The translations under genes were made by a program, and so were the position numbers. Shown piece after piece: positions 38,872-51,362 of a stretch of 64,000 nucleotides of DNA (the first letter of the stretch is position 1; every line of letters begins with the position of its first letter). The DNA lies in NCBI RefSeq assembly GCF_900111555.1, contig NZ_FOHZ01000003.1, positions 105,777-169,776 on the forward strand, read 5' to 3'. The notes under the pieces are model-generated. The model did no database searches, was not told the DNA's origin, and was given only the letters and a program-made list of their open reading frames with translations. This DNA is from Marinobacter segnicrescens (GTDB lineage Bacteria > Pseudomonadota > Gammaproteobacteria > Pseudomonadales > Oleiphilaceae).

Positions 38872-40323
38872 ATGCAATGGGATATCGTCATCGGGCTGGA
38901 GATCCATGTTCAGCTCGCCACCCGTACCAAGATCTTTTCCGGCTCCAGCACCGCCTATGGCGCCGAGCCAAATACCCAGGCCAATGCCGTTGACCTGGCC
39001 ATGCCCGGCACCCTGCCGGTACCCAACGAGCAGGCTTTCCGCTACGCGGTCATGTTTGGCCTGGCGGTGAATGCCGAGATCGAGCGCCGGTCTGTGTTTG
39101 AGCGAAAGAACTACTTCTACCCGGACCTGCCCAAGGGTTACCAGACGACCCAGCTGGCCCGTCCCATCGTAGGTCCCGGCTACGTGGATATCCAACTCGA
39201 GAACGGTGAATCAAAGCGGGTTCGCATCCACCATGCGCACCTGGAAGAAGACGCCGGCAAGTCCCTGCACGAGGACTTCCATGGCATGACCGGTGTAGAC
39301 CTGAACCGGGCCGGAACCCCTCTGATCGAAGTCGTCACCGAACCGGATATGACTAACGCAGAGGAAGCCGTTGCCTTTGCCAAAAAGCTTCACGGTATTG
39401 TGACCTCCCTGGGCATCTGTGATGGCGATATGTCCCAGGGCTCCATGCGCTTTGACGTGAATATCTCGCTCAAACCAAAGGGCTCTGACACCCTTGGCAC
39501 CCGCACGGAAACCAAGAACCTGAATTCCTTCCGCTTCATGGAACAGGCCATTCACCACGAGGTGGAACGGCAGATGGACATCCTGGAGGACGGCGGCGAG
39601 ATCGTGCAGGAAACCCGCCTGTACAACGGCGACCGGGATGAATCCCGCTCCATGCGCACCAAGGAAGAAGCCAACGACTACCGTTACTTCCCCTGCCCGG
39701 ACCTTCTGCCAGTGGTGCTCGATGAAGCCTTTATCGATGAAGCCCGCAACAGCCTCCCGGAGCTCCCCGACGCCCGCAAGGCCCGCTTCATGGACCAGTA
39801 TGGACTGAATGACTACGATGCCGGCCTGCTGGCTGCAGACGCCAGGCTGGCCGCCTTCTTCGAGGAAACGGCCCAACACGGGGAGGATGCCAAGCTGTCC
39901 GCCAACTGGATTCTCGGTGAATTCTCGGCTCGCCTGAACGCGGAGGAACGGTCCGTCAACGACTCACCCGTCAGCGGCATACAACTGGGCGCGCTGGTCA
40001 CGCGAATCGCCGATAACACCATTTCCTCAGCAGGTGCGAAGAAAGTCTTCGAGGCGCTCTGGGAAGGCGACGGCAGCGACGTCGATACCATTATTGATGC
40101 CAAGGGGCTGAAACAGGTTTCAGATACCGGCGAGCTGGAGAAGATGGTGGACGAGGTGCTGGCAGGCATGCCGGACCAGGTGGCCCAGTACCAGAGCGAG
40201 GAGGACCCGAAAAAACGCAAAAAAATGCTCGGGGGCTTTATGGGGCCCCTGATGAAGGCGTCCAAAGGTCAGGGCAATCCCAAGCTGTTCAATGAAATCC
40301 TGCAGAAGAAGCTGGACGCCTGA
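38872..40323 (+). CDS. gatB: Asp-tRNA(Asn)/Glu-tRNA(Gln) amidotransferase subunit B
   Basis: A 483-residue Gat[58 protein letters not shown] and the C-terminal YqeY-like tail domain (about 335-483). It activates and amidates the misacylated tRNA. The cradle and tail are complete. The carbonic anhydrase gene follows after 17 bases. Confidence 0.96.
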   Translation: MQWDIVIGLEIHVQLATRTKIFSGSSTAYGAEPNTQANAVDLAMPGTLPVPNEQAFRYAVMFGLAVNAEIERRSVFERKNYFYPDLPKGYQTTQLARPIVGPGYVDIQLENGESKRVRIHHAHLEEDAGKSLHEDFHGMTGVDLNRAGTPLIEVVTEPDMTNAEEAVAFAKKLHGIVTSLGICDGDMSQGSMRFDVNISLKPKGSDTLGTRTETKNLNSFRFMEQAIHHEVERQMDILEDGGEIVQETRLYNGDRDESRSMRTKEEANDYRYFPCPDLLPVVLDEAFIDEARNSLPELPDARKARFMDQYGLNDYDAGLLAADARLAAFFEETAQHGEDAKLSANWILGEFSARLNAEERSVNDSPVSGIQLGALVTRIADNTISSAGAKKVFEALWEGDGSDVDTIIDAKGLKQVSDTGELEKMVDEVLAGMPDQVAQYQSEEDPKKRKKMLGGFMGPLMKASKGQGNPKLFNEILQKKLDA

Positions 40324-40340
40324 AGGGCCGGAGGAAAACC

Positions 40341-41006
40341 ATGGATCATATTGTTCGCGGCGTTATCGATTTCAGAAAGAACGTCTATCCGGAGCATAAG
40401 GACCTGTTTGGCTCCCTCGCCGATAGCCAGAATCCGGACGTACTGTTCTTTACCTGCTCCGATTCGCGCATTGACCCGAACATGGTCACCGGCTCCAACC
40501 CCGGTGACCTGTTTATCTGCCGCAACGCCGGTAACGTGATCCCGCCTCACAGCAACGAGACCGGAGGCATGACCGCCTCCATTGAATATGCAGTGGCAGT
40601 ACTGCATGTGCGGCACATTATTGTCTGCGGTCACACCGACTGCGGTGCCATCAAGGGTGCGCTGGACATTCCGGCCCTGAAGGGCCTGCCCCACGTCAAG
40701 GAATGGCTCAGCCACTGCCGGTCTGCCATGGAAATCGTGCGGGAGCGCCACGGTATCGCCGGTGACGAGCCACTGGACACGAAGTACCTCAACGAAGCCA
40801 TCGAAGAGAACGTACAGCAGCAGGTCCAGCACCTGCGCACTCACCCGGTGGTAGCCGCGAAACTGGCTACCGGCAAAATCGAGATTCACGGCTGGGTGTA
40901 CGATATCAAGTCCGGCAACATTCGCTGTTGCGGCCGTGACAGCGTCCAGTTCAAGGACTTCGACGAGTACTATGCCGACATCGTCGCCAGGGTCACCAAC
41001 GACTGA
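40341..41006 (+). CDS. Beta-class carbonic anhydrase
   Basis: A 221-residue beta-carbonic anhydrase with zinc ligands C39, H98 and C101 and the Asp-Arg dyad D41-R43 (CSDSR; CGHTDCGAIKG). It interconverts CO2 and bicarbonate. It follows gatB closely (17 bases) and may be co-transcribed; a terminator follows it. The family name Can or CynT cannot be chosen from sequence alone. Confidence 0.94.
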   Translation: MDHIVRGVIDFRKNVYPEHKDLFGSLADSQNPDVLFFTCSDSRIDPNMVTGSNPGDLFICRNAGNVIPPHSNETGGMTASIEYAVAVLHVRHIIVCGHTDCGAIKGALDIPALKGLPHVKEWLSHCRSAMEIVRERHGIAGDEPLDTKYLNEAIEENVQQQVQHLRTHPVVAAKLATGKIEIHGWVYDIKSGNIRCCGRDSVQFKDFDEYYADIVARVTND

Positions 41007-41016
41007 GCAGGAACGA

Positions 41017-41042
41017 CGAAGCCCCGGAGAACCGGGGCTTCG
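41017..41042. terminator. Bidirectional terminator between carbonic anhydrase and rimO
   Basis: CGAAGCCCCGG pairs perfectly with CCGGGGCTTCG around a four-base loop. The genes on both sides converge on it. The T run is short on the plus strand. Confidence 0.75.
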
Positions 41043-41067
41043 CGTTTATAGGTACCTGGCCCTCGCG

Positions 41068-42405
41068 TCAGGCCAGCACAGCCCAAAGATCGTGCTCATC
41101 AGCATGCTCTACCACCGCCTGGACAATCTGGCCTGGCTGCAGTTCGGTCTCACCATTGAGGTATACCATGCCGTCGATCTCCGGGGCATCGGCTTTTGAG
41201 CGACCGATGGCACCTTCCTCATCCACCTCATCAATGAGCACATCGATGGTGCTGCCAATCTTCGCCTGCAGACGTGCGGTGGAGATTTCGGCCTGTTTGG
41301 CCATAAACCGCGCCAGGCGCTCCTCTTTTACCTCTTCCGGAACCGCACCTTCCAGGTCGTTGGCCTTCGCGCCTTCCACTGGACTGTAGGTGAAGGCACC
41401 CACACGATCGAGCTGGGCTTCATCCAGCCAGTCCAGCAGGTACTGGAAGTCTTCCTCGGTTTCTCCCGGGAAGCCAACGATGAAGGTGGAGCGAATGGTC
41501 AGCTCCGGGCACATTTCCCGCCATTTCCTGATGCGCTCCAGGGTTTTGCTGTCGTGGGCCGGACGCTTCATGGCCTTCAGCACTTTTGGGCTGGCGTGCT
41601 GGAAAGGTATATCCAGGTACGGCAGGATCTTGCCCTCCGCCATCAGTGGAATGATGTCGTCTACGTGCGGATAGGGATAGACGTAATGCAGGCGTACCCA
41701 GACGCCCATCTCACCCAGCGCCTCGCACAGGGACTGCATCCGGGTTTTCAGCGGCCGGCCTTGCCAGAATCCGGTGCGGTACTTGATATCCACGCCATAG
41801 GCTGAGGTGTCCTGGGAGATTACCAGCAACTCTTTCACCCCGGCATCTACCAGGCGCTGGGCTTCGTCCATGACATCGCCAATCGGACGGCTTACCAGCT
41901 TGCCACGCATGTCCGGAATGATGCAGAAGGTGCAGCTGTGGTTGCAGCCTTCAGAGATTTTCAGATAGGCGTAGTGACGGGGTGTCAGTTTGATGCCCTG
42001 GGGCGGCACCAGGTCCACGAAGGGATCATGGTCCTTTTTTGGGGGGACATACTGATGGACTGCGCCCACCACTTCCTCGTAAGCCTGGGGACCCGAAACT
42101 GCCAGCACACCGGGATGGGTTTCCCGGATCTTTTCAGCGTCCACCCCCATGCAACCCGTGACAATGACCTTGCCGTTCTCATTGATCGCTTCACCAATGG
42201 CGTCCAGGGACTCCTGCTTGGCCGCATCAATAAAGCCACAGGTGTTCACAACCACGATGTCGGCATCGTCGTAGGTTGGCACGACGTCATAGCCGTCGAG
42301 ACGGAGCTGGGTCAGGATGCGTTCCGAGTCCACCAGGGCTTTGGGACAGCCAAGGCTGATAAATCCGACTTTGCCACTACCAGTGGCGGGAGTTTTCTGT
42401 GTCAT
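41068..42405 (-). CDS. rimO: Ribosomal protein S12 methylthiotransferase RimO
   Basis: A 445-residue radical-SAM methylthiotransferase: N-terminal cluster cysteines ([26 protein letters not shown]), the radical-SAM motif [12 protein letters not shown], and a C-terminal TRAM domain. It thiomethylates Asp88 of ribosomal protein S12. I used the ATG at 42405, since the preceding 13 residues are not family sequence. Monocistronic on the minus strand. Confidence 0.95.
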   Translation of the reverse strand: MTQKTPATGSGKVGFISLGCPKALVDSERILTQLRLDGYDVVPTYDDADIVVVNTCGFIDAAKQESLDAIGEAINENGKVIVTGCMGVDAEKIRETHPGVLAVSGPQAYEEVVGAVHQYVPPKKDHDPFVDLVPPQGIKLTPRHYAYLKISEGCNHSCTFCIIPDMRGKLVSRPIGDVMDEAQRLVDAGVKELLVISQDTSAYGVDIKYRTGFWQGRPLKTRMQSLCEALGEMGVWVRLHYVYPYPHVDDIIPLMAEGKILPYLDIPFQHASPKVLKAMKRPAHDSKTLERIRKWREMCPELTIRSTFIVGFPGETEEDFQYLLDWLDEAQLDRVGAFTYSPVEGAKANDLEGAVPEEVKEERLARFMAKQAEISTARLQAKIGSTIDVLIDEVDEEGAIGRSKADAPEIDGMVYLNGETELQPGQIVQAVVEHADEHDLWAVLA

Positions 42406-42770
42406 CAGGGGGCCGCTCAAGGTCAGAAAGTGAAACCCGGGCATTCTACCTCACCAGGGCCAGCCACCAGAAGGTGTGCAATCCTTGTCCAAACGAATGT
42501 TTCATAACATGACAGCCGTCACGACACACTCTCTTGCTGGTCACTAAACCACCAGTTACACTCGATGGATAATAAAAACTGTAATCTCCGCCCGAAGTTA
42601 CAGACTTGTTCTCCGAGCCTCCGAAAAGAGGCCTGGTACCGGCGAGGGAAAATCGCCACACAGCACTGATCGACAGCAACGCCATTGTCAGGACGCAGGA
42701 CGCGCACCAGGTTTTTCAGAGCGCCGTTACCTAATTTTCGGGCACGACAGGTAACACGATCGAACAGGAT
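42406..42770. other. Gene-free region upstream of rimO and the PilZ gene
   Basis: This 365-base stretch holds the promoters of two diverging genes. No good open frame is present. Toward the PilZ gene it is less GC-rich (gataataaaaactg near 42568-42581), consistent with a promoter, but no -35/-10 pair stands out. No riboswitch was recognised. Confidence 0.4.
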
Positions 42771-43229
42771 ATGACCATGGGAAAGCCGCTCAACGTCGAG
42801 TCCGCCCCGGCCAAGCCGATGCGGGTCAAACCCCGTTCCGCCGAACCGAACCTCCGTGACCAGCAACGGGTCGAGGTCTCCCTGACCGTGACCGTGAACC
42901 GCCCGGGCCAGCCCCCCATCGAGTGCGAAATGTGCAACCTTTCCCGCGCCGGCATGATGCTGCGCTGCACCAACGAGGTCACGGCAACCCTGATCCCGGG
43001 CAAGCGTCCACCGGCTCCCGGCGACTGGATTGACGTCCACGCCCGCTTCGAGGTACCGGTGCTGGCCCAACAAACCGTTAGCCTGTCAGCTCGATGCCAT
43101 ATCGCCCATTTGCGCCGGGTGGCCAGGGACGAGTTCCACCTGGGCATCCGCTTTGTTGATTTCGACGGCCGTGGTTTTGACTACGTAGACCAGTACGTCC
43201 ATCGCCTGCTGACCGACGGCACTCACTGA
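42771..43229 (+). CDS. PilZ-domain protein
   Basis: A 152-residue protein with a PilZ-like core: DQQRVEVSLTVTV near residues 29-41 (RxxxR-type motif reduced to RDQQR), then CNLSRAGMMLRC matching the (D/N)xSxxG motif, and a C-terminal helix DYVDQYVHRLL. PilZ domains bind cyclic di-GMP, and the conserved motifs are roughly present but not perfect, so c-di-GMP binding is likely yet not certain. It stands alone before cysD. Its role in motility or biofilm is unknown. Confidence 0.8.
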   Translation: MTMGKPLNVESAPAKPMRVKPRSAEPNLRDQQRVEVSLTVTVNRPGQPPIECEMCNLSRAGMMLRCTNEVTATLIPGKRPPAPGDWIDVHARFEVPVLAQQTVSLSARCHIAHLRRVARDEFHLGIRFVDFDGRGFDYVDQYVHRLLTDGTH

Positions 43230-43314
43230 AACCCGCTGACAACGCAGCCCGGGGCCTATAACCGGCTGGCCGCTCTGCGCATATTGTTATAGCCGGAAAC
43301 TCTACTAGCTCACC

Positions 43315-43343
43315 TTCTTATAAGCACCCGCCACTGGTATAGT
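43315..43343 (+). promoter_or_regulatory. Candidate promoter of cysDN
   Basis: TTCTTA (43315-43320) and TATAGT (43338-43343) are 17 bases apart, 72 bases before the cysD ATG. In related bacteria this promoter is activated by CysB under sulfur limitation; a CysB site was not identified here. Confidence 0.45.
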
Positions 43344-43414
43344 AGCCTTCCTCTGACAACGCCTCTTTATCCCTGTTTTGGGCATGCTTCCGCCATGCCC
43401 CGGTGAGCTGAACT

Positions 43415-44323
43415 ATGACCACGTACAACCTGACCCATCTCAAACAGCTGGAAGCTGAAAGTATCCACATCATCCGGGAGGTCGCCGCAGAGTTCGACAA
43501 CCCGGTAATGCTCTACTCCATCGGCAAGGATTCCGCGGTCATGCTGCACCTGGCACGCAAGGCCTTCTACCCGGGCAAGCCGCCATTCCCACTGATGCAC
43601 GTGGACACCACCTGGAAGTTCCGGGACATGATCGACTTCCGGGACCGGAAGGTAAAGGAATATGGCCTGGACCTGATCGTCCACATCAACGAGGACGGCG
43701 TGAAGCAGGGCATCGGTCCATTCACCCACGGCAGCGCCAAGCATACCGATGTAATGAAGACCCAGTCCCTCAAGCAGGCCCTGGACAAGTACAAGTTTGA
43801 TGCCGCCTTCGGTGGTGCCCGCCGGGACGAGGAGAAATCACGAGCCAAGGAGCGGGTCTACTCCTTCCGGGACGAATACCACCGCTGGGACCCCAAGAAC
43901 CAGCGCCCGGAGCTGTGGAACATATACAACGGCAAGGTTAACAAGGGCGAAAGCATCCGCGTGTTCCCGCTGTCCAACTGGACCGAGCTGGATATCTGGC
44001 AGTACATCTACTTGGAAAACATCGAGATTGTCCCTCTCTATTACGCCGCCAAACGGCCGGTCGTGGAGCGGGACGGCACCCTGATCATGGTGGACGACGA
44101 CCGTATGCCACTCAGGGAGGGCGAGAAGCCGATGATGAAATCCGTCCGGTTCCGCACCCTGGGGTGCTACCCGCTGACCGGTGCCATCGAGTCCGAGGCG
44201 GACACGCTGCCGGAAATCATCCAGGAAATGCTGCTGGCTACCAGCTCCGAGCGTCAGGGCCGCGTGATCGACCACGATTCTGCCGGTTCCATGGAACAGA
44301 AAAAGCGGGAAGGGTACTTCTGA
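43415..44323 (+). CDS. cysD: Sulfate adenylyltransferase subunit 2
   Basis: A 302-residue PP-loop ATP sulfurylase subunit ([44 protein letters not shown]). With CysN it activates sulfate to APS using ATP and GTP. It is one base from cysN. Confidence 0.96.
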   Translation: MTTYNLTHLKQLEAESIHIIREVAAEFDNPVMLYSIGKDSAVMLHLARKAFYPGKPPFPLMHVDTTWKFRDMIDFRDRKVKEYGLDLIVHINEDGVKQGIGPFTHGSAKHTDVMKTQSLKQALDKYKFDAAFGGARRDEEKSRAKERVYSFRDEYHRWDPKNQRPELWNIYNGKVNKGESIRVFPLSNWTELDIWQYIYLENIEIVPLYYAAKRPVVERDGTLIMVDDDRMPLREGEKPMMKSVRFRTLGCYPLTGAIESEADTLPEIIQEMLLATSSERQGRVIDHDSAGSMEQKKREGYF

Positions 44324-44324
44324 G

Positions 44325-45983
44325 ATGTCACACCAGTCTGATCTGATTGCCGAAGATATTCAGGCCTACCTGAAGCAACACGAGAACAAGGAACTGCTGC
44401 GCCTGCTGACGTGCGGCAGTGTGGATGATGGCAAGAGCACCCTCATTGGCCGCCTGCTCCACGACACCAAGATGATCTACGAAGATCACATGGCCAGCCT
44501 GAAAACCGACAGCGCCAAGATGGGCACCACCGGCGAGAAGCTGGACCTGGCGCTATTGGTGGACGGCCTGCAGGCTGAGCGGGAACAGGGCATCACCATT
44601 GACGTGGCCTACCGTTACTTCAGCACCGACAAACGCAAGTTCATTATTGCTGACACCCCCGGTCACGAGCAGTACACCCGCAATATGGCCACCGGCGCGT
44701 CCACCGCACAGCTTGCGATCCTGATGATTGACGCCCGCTACGCTGTATTGACACAGACCCGCCGGCATTCCTATATCGCGTCCCTGCTGGGCATCCGCCA
44801 CATTGTGGTTGCCATTAACAAGATGGACCTGGTGGACTTCAGCGAGGAACGGTTCAACGAGATCAAGGAAGACTACCTGGCCTTCGCGGCCAAGCTGGGC
44901 CTGAAGGATATCCGCTTCGTACCGATCTCCGCCCTTGAGGGGGACAACGTGGTGAACCGGAGTGAGAACACGCCCTGGTTCAGCGGCCAGCCCCTGATGG
45001 AAATCCTGGAAACCGTAGAGGTGTCCCGGGACAAGAACCTGGAGCACTTCCGCTTCCCGGTACAGTACGTCACCCGCCCCAACCTGAATTTCCGCGGTTT
45101 CTGCGGCACAATCGCCTCAGGCGTGATCCGCCCGGGGGATGAGGTCATGGCCCTGCCCTCACGTCGCAAGAGCACCGTAAAGGATGTGGTGACCTTCGAT
45201 GGCAGCCTGGAAGAAGCCTACATTGACCAGGCCGTTACCCTGACCCTGAATGACGAGATCGACATCAGTCGGGGCGACATGCTGGTGAAAGTTGAAGACG
45301 AGCCGGAGGTGGGCAACCGCTTCAACGCCAATATCGTTTGGATGACCGATGCACCGCTGGAAACGGGCCGCCTGTATGACATCAAACTGGGACCAACCTT
45401 TACTTCGGCAACGGTAAAGAAGATTCATCACCAGACAGATGTAAACACCCTGGAACAGAGCGCCAGCCCCTCACAACTGGCCCTGAACGAAATCGGTCTG
45501 TGCGAGCTCACCCTGAGTCAGCCCGTCGCCTTCGATGCCTACCCGCGCAACCATGCTACCGGTAGCTTTATCGTCATCGACCGTCTGACCAACGTCACCA
45601 TCGGCGCTGGCATGATCGCGGGCACCGCCAGCGACGTGGAGTCCCTCGACCCGGTTACCGCCGAAGAGCGGCAACGCCGCCTGGCGCAGACGCCTGCCAT
45701 CATCGCCTGTAACGGGCGCAAGGCGGGCGACCTGGCCATCGCTGTAGAGCGAACACTGTTCGACCAGGGCAAGACGTCCGTGGTCCTCACCGAAGAGAAC
45801 GCCGGAACCGCCGATGACCGCCGTCGCACGGCCCAGTTGCTGGCGTCCCATGGCCTGATCGCCGTTGCGGTCAACCTGGGTACCGACGTAGCCACTATCA
45901 GTGTAGAGGCGGACAGTGGTGACGACATTCCGGGGGCGGTCAACGACCTGCTCCAGGGCCTCATCCGGAACCGCCGGGCCTGA
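44325..45983 (+). CDS. cysN: Sulfate adenylyltransferase subunit 1 with vestigial APS kinase tail
   Basis: A 552-residue protein. The GTPase part (residues 1 to about 440) is complete: [26 protein letters not shown], and the beta-barrels that follow. From about residue 449 there is a 104-residue tail aligned with the CysC (APS kinase) domain found in CysNC fusions, but the P-loop is lost: [11 protein letters not shown] stands where a functional FTGLSGAGKST-type loop would be. The tail is therefore probably inactive, and APS kinase must come from elsewhere. Neighbour cysD starts the operon and no sulfate transporter gene is nearby. Confidence 0.93.
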   Translation: MSHQSDLIAEDIQAYLKQHENKELLRLLTCGSVDDGKSTLIGRLLHDTKMIYEDHMASLKTDSAKMGTTGEKLDLALLVDGLQAEREQGITIDVAYRYFSTDKRKFIIADTPGHEQYTRNMATGASTAQLAILMIDARYAVLTQTRRHSYIASLLGIRHIVVAINKMDLVDFSEERFNEIKEDYLAFAAKLGLKDIRFVPISALEGDNVVNRSENTPWFSGQPLMEILETVEVSRDKNLEHFRFPVQYVTRPNLNFRGFCGTIASGVIRPGDEVMALPSRRKSTVKDVVTFDGSLEEAYIDQAVTLTLNDEIDISRGDMLVKVEDEPEVGNRFNANIVWMTDAPLETGRLYDIKLGPTFTSATVKKIHHQTDVNTLEQSASPSQLALNEIGLCELTLSQPVAFDAYPRNHATGSFIVIDRLTNVTIGAGMIAGTASDVESLDPVTAEERQRRLAQTPAIIACNGRKAGDLAIAVERTLFDQGKTSVVLTEENAGTADDRRRTAQLLASHGLIAVAVNLGTDVATISVEADSGDDIPGAVNDLLQGLIRNRRA

Positions 45984-46010
45984 GACCCGGCGGATCATCC
46001 GCCTACTACC

Positions 46011-46046
46011 CTTCCCCTGCGTCCCGCAAGCGGACCGCAGGGGAAG
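46011..46046. terminator. Bidirectional terminator between cysN and the zinc-ribbon gene
   Basis: CTTCCCCTGC (46011-46020) pairs with GCAGGGGAAG (46037-46046) over a 16-base loop. Both genes end toward it. The second gene's stop is immediately after. Confidence 0.65.
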
Positions 46047-46604
46047 TCACGTTGCGGGAGGCCACTGGCCCGTTACCCGCTCAAAATAGTGACTCTCACA
46101 CGCCTCACAGGGCCCCAACTGGCTGGTTGCGGTAAGGCATGTCATGTGACCGCAATTCAGGCAACGGAACATGCCAGCGGTAGCTACCTCCCCCGTCATA
46201 TAATGGGTAACGTCTTCGTTCTTCAGCTTCTGGTCCAGCTCAAGGGTGTCCAGCCGCGTCTTGTCGGCGATGGAGAACAGCAGGTCCTGGAGCTTGTGCT
46301 CCAGTAGTGACAGGTCCAGTTGCAGCCATTCCCTGAGCCCCTCCCCCGTGCCGCCAACAAAGGTGACCAGGTGTTCCAGGTCCCGCCTCAGGTAAGCCGC
46401 CAACAGGCTGGCCTCATCCCGGGTCAGGCGTTCCAGTTCCGTTTCGAACTCTACCGCATCGTCGATCTCCTGCCGCAGGGTATCCAGCGTGCGTTCTTCG
46501 GCGTCTGCGAGCCGGCTTTCCACCCGCTCCAGCATACGGTCGTAGGCTTCAAGCGCCTGGTTGGAAAGCTGTTTCGGCTGATCTTTGCGTTCCTGGTCGG
46601 TCAT
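46047..46604 (-). CDS. Zinc-ribbon protein of the DUF1451 family
   Basis: A 185-residue protein: an N-terminal helical region rich in Glu and Arg (AYDRMLERVESRLADAEERTLDTLRQEID), a middle region, and a C-terminal zinc ribbon with CLNCGHM and CEACESH. The layout matches DUF1451 zinc-ribbon proteins, function unknown. The ATG at 46604 follows AAGGAG by five bases; a GTG two codons earlier overlaps this ribosome-binding site. It diverges from leuS with 175 bases between. Confidence 0.85.
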   Translation of the reverse strand: MTDQERKDQPKQLSNQALEAYDRMLERVESRLADAEERTLDTLRQEIDDAVEFETELERLTRDEASLLAAYLRRDLEHLVTFVGGTGEGLREWLQLDLSLLEHKLQDLLFSIADKTRLDTLELDQKLKNEDVTHYMTGEVATAGMFRCLNCGHMTCLTATSQLGPCEACESHYFERVTGQWPPAT

Positions 46605-46707
46605 GGCCACTCCTTACGGTGTCGTTTCACTCAGTGTGGCATAAAGCCGGGCGTTTGGCAGGCTACCTGTTGCCGCGCCAGTACGTTAGAATGTCCGGCC
46701 AATTTAA

Positions 46708-49374
<2,667 letters not shown>

Positions 49375-49389
49375 TATCCGGAGACGGTG

Positions 49390-49947
49390 ATGAGAAAGCT
49401 CGGCACGGCATTCAGTCTTGGCCTGGTGGCAGTACTGGTCAGCGCCTGTGGTTTTCAGCTTCGGGGCGCATCGCCAGTGCCTCCGGCGCTGGAGCCACTC
49501 TGGGTGGGCTGTCAGTCCGGCGTCCCCACAGACCTTTGCCAGGCGCTGAAGTCACAGTTCATCATTGGTGACGTGGCCCTGTCTGAAAGTCGTGAAGACG
49601 CGGCGCACCTGCTCCTTGTGGGTAATTTCAGCCAGACCCAGCGCACCAGCGCTATCTCAGCCCGAGCCGAGGCCGCCGAATACGAGTTACGCCAGAGTGT
49701 CAGTATCATGCTGCAAACCCGCGAGGGTATTCCCCTGCTGCCGGACACGGATGTGAGTGCCTCCCAGAGCTATCGGTTCGACTCTACCAGTGTGCTGGCC
49801 AAGCGCCGGGAGCGGGAGGAGATCGAAAGGCAGCTTTACGACAACCTCGTAAGGCAGATTGGATACCGTCTGGCGCCCTTTGACCAGCGGCGGATTGACG
49901 AGATCCTCGACGCCTCCGAAAAAGACAGCGGCGAAACGTCGCCATGA
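49390..49947 (+). CDS. lptE: LPS-assembly lipoprotein LptE
   Basis: A 185-residue lipoprotein: a signal with lipobox (VLVSACGF, modified Cys near residue 19), then a short globular domain (LRGASPVPPAL; ELRQSVSIMLQTREG; EIERQLYDNLVRQIGYRL). LptE plugs LptD in the outer membrane. The ATG at 49390 is preceded by CGGAG. Its stop overlaps holA by four bases. Confidence 0.9.
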   Translation: MRKLGTAFSLGLVAVLVSACGFQLRGASPVPPALEPLWVGCQSGVPTDLCQALKSQFIIGDVALSESREDAAHLLLVGNFSQTQRTSAISARAEAAEYELRQSVSIMLQTREGIPLLPDTDVSASQSYRFDSTSVLAKRREREEIERQLYDNLVRQIGYRLAPFDQRRIDEILDASEKDSGETSP

Positions 49948-50948
49948 AGATCAACCCGGGGCAGCTCGGCCAGGCACTGGAGAAATCCCTGGCGCCTGTC
50001 TACCTGGTATCCGGGGATGAGCCACTGCTTGTCCAGGAAGCCTGTGACCGGATCCGAACAAAGGCCCGGGAAGAAGGCTTCAACGACCGCCAGGTCTACC
50101 ACGCCGACCAGCACCTTAACTGGGGCGCCCTCCGGGACGAACTGGGTGCCATGTCACTGTTTGCCGAGCGGCGTCGCATCGAGATCCACCTGCCTAACGG
50201 CAAGCTCGGTGACGGCCGCGATGTGATCGAGCACGCGTTGTCCCAACCTGCCGACGATATCCTGCTCCTGCTGATCAGCACCCGCCTGGACGCCGCCGAA
50301 ACGCGCCGAAAATGGTACAAACAACTGCAGAAAGCCGGCATACACGTCACTGTGTGGCCGGTGGATCCGGACAAGTTTGCCGGCTGGCTCCAGCAACGGG
50401 CCCGGTCGCGGGGGCTGACACTGACCCAGAGAGCACTGAACCTGCTGAGCGAACGACTTGAAGGCAACCTCCTGGCGGCGAGCCAGGAGCTGGATCGGCT
50501 GAGCCTGCTGGCCAGCGAGAAAACCATCAATGAGGATGTGGTGGAAGCAGCCGTTCAGTACAGCGCCCGCTTCAATATCTTTGAGGTCATTACAGACCTT
50601 CTGGCCGGAAGGGCCGCCCATGCCCGGAAGGTCATCACCACATTGCAGCAGGAAGGGGAAAGTCCGTTGGGGTTGCTGGCGGTGCTGGTCCGGGATCTCA
50701 ACATGACCCTGGAGCTTCAGCAAGCGATGAAGCAACGAGAAGCCCCGGCTGCATTCCTGAAGAAGAATGGCGTATTTCAGCCACAACGGGCCCGTGCCAT
50801 CGAGCAAGCGGCCCGCCGGTTAGCACTCCCTGTCCTCCACCAGGCCCTGACTCTGTGCAGTGAGGCCGACCGGGCAGCCAAGGGCTACGGTGACTTGTCC
50901 CCTTGGCACCATCTCTCCGACCTTGCCGTGGCACTGCGGCAGAGCTGA
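49944..50948 (+). CDS. holA: DNA polymerase III delta subunit
   Basis: A 334-residue HolA: YLVSGDEPLLVQEACDRIRTKAR near the start (degenerate clamp-loader P-loop region), VWPVDPDKFAGWLQQRA, and the C-terminal helical collar. It opens the beta clamp. Last gene of the leuS group, coupled to lptE. Confidence 0.94.
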   Translation: MKINPGQLGQALEKSLAPVYLVSGDEPLLVQEACDRIRTKAREEGFNDRQVYHADQHLNWGALRDELGAMSLFAERRRIEIHLPNGKLGDGRDVIEHALSQPADDILLLLISTRLDAAETRRKWYKQLQKAGIHVTVWPVDPDKFAGWLQQRARSRGLTLTQRALNLLSERLEGNLLAASQELDRLSLLASEKTINEDVVEAAVQYSARFNIFEVITDLLAGRAAHARKVITTLQQEGESPLGLLAVLVRDLNMTLELQQAMKQREAPAAFLKKNGVFQPQRARAIEQAARRLALPVLHQALTLCSEADRAAKGYGDLSPWHHLSDLAVALRQS

Positions 50949-50961
50949 CGCTGGCTGGCGG

Positions 50962-51225
50962 TTACTTTATACGCTGACGTATCCGTTCATACCCGGATTT
51001 GAGCTCTTCACCGAGTTTGTGGGCCGTCTGGCGGGTTTCGTCGCTGACACCCTCTGCATCATGACGAATATCGTCCAGTTTCTGCCGGAACTTGTCCCAA
51101 TATTCATCGAGGTCATCCCATTCGTCCCGGACGTCCTGACGAGCGAGGTGCAGCTGGACACGAAGCTCATCCCGATATTGCTTGAGGGTTTCGGACAGTT
51201 TGTTCAGGTCCTCTTTCATGCTCAT
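50962..51225 (-). CDS. Small coiled-coil protein, unknown function
   Basis: An 87-residue highly charged helical protein (MSMKEDLNKLSETLKQYRDELRVQ; DEWDDLDEYWDKFRQKLDDIRHD). The ribosome-binding site AAGGAGGT is almost perfect, four bases before the ATG at 51225, and an upstream extension would be non-family sequence. There is no signal or membrane segment. I do not recognise the family; apolipoprotein-like and phasin-like helical proteins look similar but carry no shared motif. It converges on holA. Confidence 0.75.
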   Translation of the reverse strand: MSMKEDLNKLSETLKQYRDELRVQLHLARQDVRDEWDDLDEYWDKFRQKLDDIRHDAEGVSDETRQTAHKLGEELKSGYERIRQRIK

Positions 51226-51307
51226 GGTTACCTCCTTGGCAAGGGACTGTAGCGATGAGCTTAAAGATGCGCCTGTTACGCGAATGCTGTCAATACACCC
51301 AATACAC

Positions 51308-51344
51308 GGAGGCCGGCAAAAGCCGGCCTCCAGTGACATTTTTT
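51308..51344 (+). terminator. Hairpin between the coiled-coil gene and the acyl-CoA dehydrogenase
   Basis: GGAGGCCGGC and GCCGGCCTCC pair perfectly with an AAAA loop (51308-51331). Seven bases later there is a run of six T on the plus strand. On the minus strand, the orientation of the neighbouring genes, no T run follows, so this may act as an mRNA-end hairpin for the dehydrogenase. Confidence 0.6.
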
Positions 51345-51362
51345 GCCCTGATCTGACCAGGA

